The translations under genes and the position numbers were made by a program. A DNA stretch of 64,000 bases from Actinacidiphila acididurans (GTDB lineage: Bacteria; Actinomycetota; Actinomycetes; Streptomycetales; Streptomycetaceae): contig NZ_JADKYB010000022.1 in the NCBI RefSeq assembly GCF_016918855.1, positions 95,348 to 159,347 of the forward strand. The letters are read 5' to 3'. Position 1 is the first letter of the stretch. Every line of letters starts with the position of its first letter. The notes under the pieces are model-generated. The model saw nothing but the letters and a program-made list of their open reading frames with translations, made no database searches and was not told where the DNA came from. Below, piece after piece: positions 59,881 through 64,000 of this stretch.

Positions 59881-60068
59881 CGCTCGTGTCCCTTCACGGG
59901 GAAGACCAGGCTCGCACGGGACCGGGACGGCCGCCCGCTGGCGGGCGACGGAGGGGTACGCCGCAGGTGGACTTACGGCGGAGGCGGCGCCCGCGCCACA
60001 GGTCGCGCCGGTACGGGTGCGCTCCTACCGTGAGGCGGGGGCCGCACTCCACACACGGCGAGGCGCAG

Positions 60069-61334
60069 ATGGGTCGGTCCGTAGTGATCATCGCCGCGGG
60101 CTCCCGCGGGGACGTCCAGCCGTGCCTGGCGCTGGGCCGGGCGCTGACCGGCCGGGGGTACGCCGTGCGGGTGGTCGCCAGCCCCCGCTACCACGACCTG
60201 ATCACGGAGGCGGGCCTGGATTTCCACGCCCTGTCCCACGACCCGGCCGAGATCGTCGCGTCACCCGAAGGGCAGGCACTGCTGGCCGGCGGACGGACCC
60301 CGATCGGGTTCGTCCGCGGATTCCAGCGGGTGCTGGGGCCCCTGCTGGCCCGTATGCTCACCGAGGTCCAGGCGGGCGCCGAGCAGGCCGATCTGGTGGT
60401 GGCCCCTTCATTCGGCTTCCTGGGCCTGCACCTGAGCGAATACCTCCGGGTCCCGCACGCGGTCGTGCACTTCCAGCCGAGCCAGCCCACCAGGGCCTTC
60501 CCGCACCCCATGGCGCCGGGCGCGCGGTTCCTGGGGCCGCACGGAAACCGCCTCAGCTTCCAGGCGGTCGACCTCGCGTCCTGGACGGTGAGCCGCCGCA
60601 TCGTCAACACCTGGCGCCGCGAGCACCTCGGCCTTCCCCCCATGTCCCCGCTCGCACCCTTCTCCCGGGTGCGGCGCGCGCCCGTGCTGTGCGCGTTCAG
60701 CCCCGCCGTCGTACCCCGGCCCGCGGACTGGGGACCGAACGTCCACCTCACCGGCTTCTGGTTCCACGAACAGCCCCGGTGGACCCCGCCCCGAGCGCTC
60801 CTCGCCTTTCTGGCCGCCGGGCCCCCGCCGGTGTACGTGGGCTTCGGCAGCATGCGTACCCGTGACCCCGGGGCCACCGACCGCGCCGTACGGGAAGCGC
60901 TCCGGCGCGCCGGGCTGCGCGGCGTGCTGGCCGGGGACCCCGCCGCGAGCGACCACGACGTCCGCGGCGATCACGACATCTACGTGGCCGACGCGATCCC
61001 GCACGACTGGCTGTTCCCCCGTACGGCCGCGGTCGTCCATCACGGCGGGGCGGGTACGACCGCCACGGCGCTGCGGGCCGGGGTCCCGTCCCTGGTCTGC
61101 CCCTTCTTCGGCGATCAGCCGTACTGGGCCGAGCGGGTGCACCGGCTGGGCGCGGGCCCCGAGCCCCTGCCGGCCGGCCGGATCACGGTCGAGGCCCTCA
61201 CCGGTCGGCTGCGCGCTCTCACCGCCGGACGCGGTTACGCCGAGGCGGCCCGGCGGGTGGGCGCGGCGCTGGCGGCGGAGGACGGGGTCGGGCGCGCGTG
61301 CAGTGCGCTGGAGGGGATGCCGGCCGCCGGGTAG
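60069..61334 (+). CDS. GT1-family (UGT/sterol glucosyltransferase-like) glycosyltransferase
   Basis: The 421-residue GT-B enzyme (ATG 60069) has the N-terminal acceptor motif AAGSRGDVQPCLALGRAL typical of the MGT/GtfB/UGT80 group. The C-terminal nucleotide-sugar site reads VVHHGGAGTTATALRAGVPS followed by CPFFGDQPYWAERV. It transfers a sugar to a lipid or natural-product acceptor. Its stop is only 4 bp from that of the convergent esterase gene, leaving no room for a terminator between them. Confidence 0.92.
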   Translation: MGRSVVIIAAGSRGDVQPCLALGRALTGRGYAVRVVASPRYHDLITEAGLDFHALSHDPAEIVASPEGQALLAGGRTPIGFVRGFQRVLGPLLARMLTEVQAGAEQADLVVAPSFGFLGLHLSEYLRVPHAVVHFQPSQPTRAFPHPMAPGARFLGPHGNRLSFQAVDLASWTVSRRIVNTWRREHLGLPPMSPLAPFSRVRRAPVLCAFSPAVVPRPADWGPNVHLTGFWFHEQPRWTPPRALLAFLAAGPPPVYVGFGSMRTRDPGATDRAVREALRRAGLRGVLAGDPAASDHDVRGDHDIYVADAIPHDWLFPRTAAVVHHGGAGTTATALRAGVPSLVCPFFGDQPYWAERVHRLGAGPEPLPAGRITVEALTGRLRALTAGRGYAEAARRVGAALAAEDGVGRACSALEGMPAAG

Positions 61335-61338
61335 CCGG

Positions 61339-62448
61339 TCACGCCGTCGTACGTGGCGTGCCGGTCGTTCCCGTGGCCGTACCCGACGTACCCGACGTAC
61401 CCGTCGCGCTCGTCGCGCTCGTCGGCGTCCGTCGCGCCCCGGCTTCGAGCTCCCTCGTCACCGTCCCCCAGACGAGGTGGAGTTCCCGCTTCCAGTACGG
61501 CCACGAGTGCGTCCCGGGAGCGTAGATGTGCGTACTCACATCGACGCCCGCCGCCCGCAGCGAGGCGGAGAACTTCTGCACGTCGGGCAGGAGGACGCCT
61601 TCCAGCGTCGAGGCGGCCACGGCGACCGGGTCACGGTTCGCGTCCAGCGGCCCCGTCGTACCGGTCCCGACGGACAGGTGCACCTTCGTCCCGCGGAAGT
61701 TCCGTACCATCGCGGCGGGGTTGTGGGCCTCCCAGTTGGCGGCCTGCTTCTTCGGATCGCCCCAGACCTTGCTGTAGTCGACATCGTTGCCGGCCAGCCA
61801 GTTGCCCAGCAGGATGGACGCCCGGATCCACGGGTCGTCGATGTCGACGGTCGGGCTGAATGCGGCGACGTAGCGGTACAGACCCCGATGACGCGCCGCG
61901 TAGTCGAGAGCGCCTAGCGCGCCCATCGACAGTCCGATGATCGCCCGCCGCGTATTCGCCCGGAAATCCCGCTCCATGAGCCGGACGAGCTCGCCGGTGT
62001 GGAAGGTCTCCCACAGCGGCCAGCCGACGGACCAGTCCGAGTACTGTCCCGCCTTGCCGGCGTCGGGCATCACGATCAGCGTGTCGGAGTCCTGGGCCAG
62101 CGTCTCGATGTCCGTCTCCCGGGTCCAGGACGTGTAGTCGTCGTTCCCGCCGTGCAGCAGGTAGAGCACGGGATACGTACGCGTCCGGTCGCTGTCCCAG
62201 CTCCTCGGCAGAATGACCCGCACCGGCACGGACCCGCGCATGGCCGGGGACTCGACGGTCAGGTCGAGCATGCGCGCGTCGAGCCGTTTGACGGCCGTGA
62301 CCCGCGCCTCGCCCGCCGCCCGGGCGGCCGCGGCAGCCGCCGTCCCCGGCGCCCACAGCGGTGACAGAAGCACCAGGCAGACGAGCACGCACAGGCTCGT
62401 CAGTCTCGCCCGGCCGGCCGACTTCGCGACCCTGAAGCTGAACGGCAT
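61339..62448 (-). CDS. Secreted antigen-85/esterase D-like alpha/beta hydrolase
   Basis: The ATG at 62448 follows AGGAGGT. The 369-residue product has a signal peptide (core TSLCVLVCLVLLSPLWA, cleavage near GTAAAA). The esterase domain has LLHGGNDDYTSW, the nucleophile GLSMGALGALDYA and a C-terminal GTHSWPYWKREL supplying His. This is the Ag85/esterase D family layout; actinomycetes without mycolic acids use such proteins as carboxylesterases. The last about 30 residues are a Thr/Ser/Ala/Gly repeat from 9-bp DNA units (61380-61430). Confidence 0.88.
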   Translation of the reverse strand: MPFSFRVAKSAGRARLTSLCVLVCLVLLSPLWAPGTAAAAAARAAGEARVTAVKRLDARMLDLTVESPAMRGSVPVRVILPRSWDSDRTRTYPVLYLLHGGNDDYTSWTRETDIETLAQDSDTLIVMPDAGKAGQYSDWSVGWPLWETFHTGELVRLMERDFRANTRRAIIGLSMGALGALDYAARHRGLYRYVAAFSPTVDIDDPWIRASILLGNWLAGNDVDYSKVWGDPKKQAANWEAHNPAAMVRNFRGTKVHLSVGTGTTGPLDANRDPVAVAASTLEGVLLPDVQKFSASLRAAGVDVSTHIYAPGTHSWPYWKRELHLVWGTVTRELEAGARRTPTSATSATGTSGTSGTATGTTGTPRTTA

Positions 62449-62846
62449 GGCCCGAGGACCTCCTAAGGCCCCCCTGAAATACGATGATCCGGCGGCTCAT
62501 CGTGACATAACACATCGTCAGATCCGCTTCCCGCCGGGCCGTCCCGGCCGGCGAGGCGCAATGATCACTCAGCCGGCGGACAGCGGTGGACCGGTGGCGG
62601 ATCAGCGGTGGACCGGGCCGCGGCGCGGGGCGCGGCGACGCGGAACCCGCCCCGCGCAGTCCGTTCCGCAACCCCCCATCAGGGCACTTCTTGCGTGACT
62701 TCTGTCAATTATTTCGCGTTACGCGCGAAGTATTGCGGCTTGATAACCGCGTGGTTACGATCCCACGCACCAGACTTCCGGCTCGCTGCCATGTGCCCAA
62801 CAGTCCCGGCCGCGGCGGGAGTTGACAGCCGATCGGAGGAGTCCAG
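62449..62846. promoter_or_regulatory. 398-bp divergent control region with candidate promoter
   Basis: There is no gene here. For the plus strand, TTGCGG (62733-62738) and TACGAT (62756-62761) are 17 bp apart, and the spacer holds an inverted repeat TAACC-N4-GGTTA (62744-62757). Just upstream is TTCGCG (62713-62718) with CGCGAA (62724-62729). These are typical of a repressor-controlled carbohydrate gene. For the minus strand, ACGATG repeats occur around 62480-62520. Confidence 0.45.
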
Positions 62847-64000
62847 ATGGGTGTCACACGCAGGACGTTCCTGCAGGCCGCGGCCGCGGTCACGGCGGCC
62901 GGCACGCTGGGGGTCGCCGAGACCGCCACCGCCGGACCCGCGGCGGCGGCCAGCGCGCCGGGGGACGTGGTGGGCAAGGTCACCGTCGGGTATCAGGGCT
63001 GGTTCGCCTGCATCGGCGACGGCGCCCCGATCAACACCTGGTGGCACTACAGCGCCAACGGCGGGCAGCCGCCGTCCCCGTCGAACACCACCATCGTGGC
63101 CTGGCCGGACGTACGCGACTTCACGCACACGTACCCGACCGCGTACGCGAACCTGGGCAACGGCCAGCCCGCGTCGCTCTTCTCGTCCTACGACCAGCAG
63201 ACCGTGGACACGCACTTCTCGTGGATGCAGCAGAACAACATCGACGTCGCCGCACTCCAGCGCTTCAACCCCAACGGCAGCGAGGGCCCGACCCGCGACG
63301 CCATGGCCACCAAGGTGCGCAGCTCCGCCGAGAAGTACGGGCGGAAGTTCTACATCATGTATGACGTGTCCGACTGGACGAACATGCAGTCGGAGATCAA
63401 GACCGACTGGACGAACAAGATGTCGGCGCACACCGCGTCGTCCGCGTACGCGCGGCAGAACGGCAAGCCGGTGGTGTGCGTCTGGGGCTTCGGCTTCAAC
63501 GACAACCAGCGGCCGTTCACCGCGGACGCCTGCCTGGACGTGGTCAACTGGTTCAAGGCGCAGGGCGTCTACCTGATCGGCGGCGTGCCCACCTGGTGGC
63601 GTACCGGCGATCGCGACTCCCGGCCCGGCTTCTCCGACGTCTACCACGGCTTCCACATGCTCTCGCCCTGGATGGTCGGCCGCATCGGCAACGTGGCCGA
63701 CGCCGACAACTTCTACAACGTCGCCACCCTGCCGGACCTCGCCGAGTGCAACACGTACGGCATCGACTACCAGCCCTGCGTACTGCCGGGCGCGGTCACC
63801 CTGCGCCAGCGCGCGCACGGCGACTTCATGTGGCGGCAGTTCTACAACCACGTCCGCGCCGGCGTGAAGAGCTTCTACATCTCGATGTTCGACGAGTTCA
63901 ACGAGGGCAACCAGATCGCGAAGACCGCGGAGTCGCAGGCGTGGGTGCCGACGAATTCCGGTTTCCTGGCGCTGGACGAGGACGGTACGGCGTGTTCCTC
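62847..64000 (+). CDS. Tat-exported glycoside hydrolase (GH71/GH99-like), truncated by window edge
   Basis: The ATG at 62847 follows GGAGGA. The visible 384 codons start MGVTRRTFLQ, a twin-arginine signal with cleavage near ATAGPAAAASA. The mature domain has VGYQGWFACIGDGAPINTWWHY, FYIMYDVSDW, WWRTGDRDSRPGF, SPWMVGRIGN and FYISMFDEFNEGNQI. These TIM-barrel features match GH99/GH71-like secreted enzymes often annotated as xylosidases; acidic residues near MFDEFNEG are likely catalytic. A carbohydrate-binding module may follow outside the window. Confidence 0.8.
   Translation, partial: MGVTRRTFLQAAAAVTAAGTLGVAETATAGPAAAASAPGDVVGKVTVGYQGWFACIGDGAPINTWWHYSANGGQPPSPSNTTIVAWPDVRDFTHTYPTAYANLGNGQPASLFSSYDQQTVDTHFSWMQQNNIDVAALQRFNPNGSEGPTRDAMATKVRSSAEKYGRKFYIMYDVSDWTNMQSEIKTDWTNKMSAHTASSAYARQNGKPVVCVWGFGFNDNQRPFTADACLDVVNWFKAQGVYLIGGVPTWWRTGDRDSRPGFSDVYHGFHMLSPWMVGRIGNVADADNFYNVATLPDLAECNTYGIDYQPCVLPGAVTLRQRAHGDFMWRQFYNHVRAGVKSFYISMFDEFNEGNQIAKTAESQAWVPTNSGFLALDEDGTACS

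Noticed and set aside
1..64000. tRNA, rRNA, CRISPR arrays, insertion sequences, integrases or phage genes
   Set aside because: None were recognised on either strand; short repeats found are tandem arrays in or beside genes, not spacer-repeat arrays.

Overview
The window is about 64 kb of very GC-rich DNA with GTG/TTG starts, ATGA/GTGA/TTGA stop-start overlaps, long spurious antisense frames and many secreted proteins. This points to an actinomycete chromosome, most likely Streptomycetaceae; the species cannot be named from the sequence alone. No tRNA, rRNA, CRISPR array, transposase or integrase was seen.

Region 1 (1-10.1 kb): a partial secreted beta-propeller protein, then a complete high-affinity K+ uptake locus. 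kdpE (minus strand) is divergent from a tiny membrane peptide gene, kdpF, kdpA, kdpB, kdpC and kdpD, with a 411-bp control region carrying a long-range inverted repeat. A DUF4232-type lipoprotein follows.

Region 2 (10.1-20.2 kb, all minus strand) is the most unusual part. Transcribed from right to left it encodes a small two-helix membrane protein, a 1361-residue NACHT-type NTPase with HEAT repeats, a vWA-domain protein, a membrane Ser/Thr kinase, a membrane PP2C phosphatase and an FHA-like protein. The first two genes overlap as TTGA and share a 17-residue glycine-rich motif (two copies in the small protein, one in the NTPase). The vWA, kinase and phosphatase genes also overlap stop to start. 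I read this as a sensing or conflict system at the membrane that couples phospho-signalling to a STAND NTPase; the functional link is inference.

Region 3 (20.7-30.7 kb): two secreted trypsin-fold/FG-GAP proteins with altered catalytic residues flank an ABC exporter, followed by a secreted Ig-like protein, a serpin and a PPK2 polyphosphate kinase.

Region 4 (30.8-52.6 kb): a catabolic cluster. An overlapping chain encodes an MBL hydrolase, SDR, two 3-hydroxyisobutyrate-dehydrogenase-like enzymes, cupin, two carboxymuconolactone-decarboxylase-like proteins, enoyl-CoA hydratase, a duplicated CaiB-type CoA transferase and a PrpF-type isomerase. A branched-chain-amino-acid-type ABC importer with a fused permease-ATPase, two paralogous GntR/FCD regulators, an SCP2-thiolase/DUF35 pair, an acyl-CoA-dehydrogenase-fold flavoprotein and an unrecognised helical protein complete it. 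A palindrome, ATTGTCAGACAAT or close variants, sits in four control regions and probably defines one regulon. The substrate is unknown.

Region 5 (53.2-64 kb): quinone oxidoreductase; an ECF41-type sigma factor coupled to an epimerase; a small membrane protein; an aldo/keto reductase divergent from a TetR regulator with two operators; a zinc-ribbon methyltransferase; a GT1 glycosyltransferase; a secreted antigen-85-like esterase; and a truncated Tat-exported glycoside hydrolase at the right edge.
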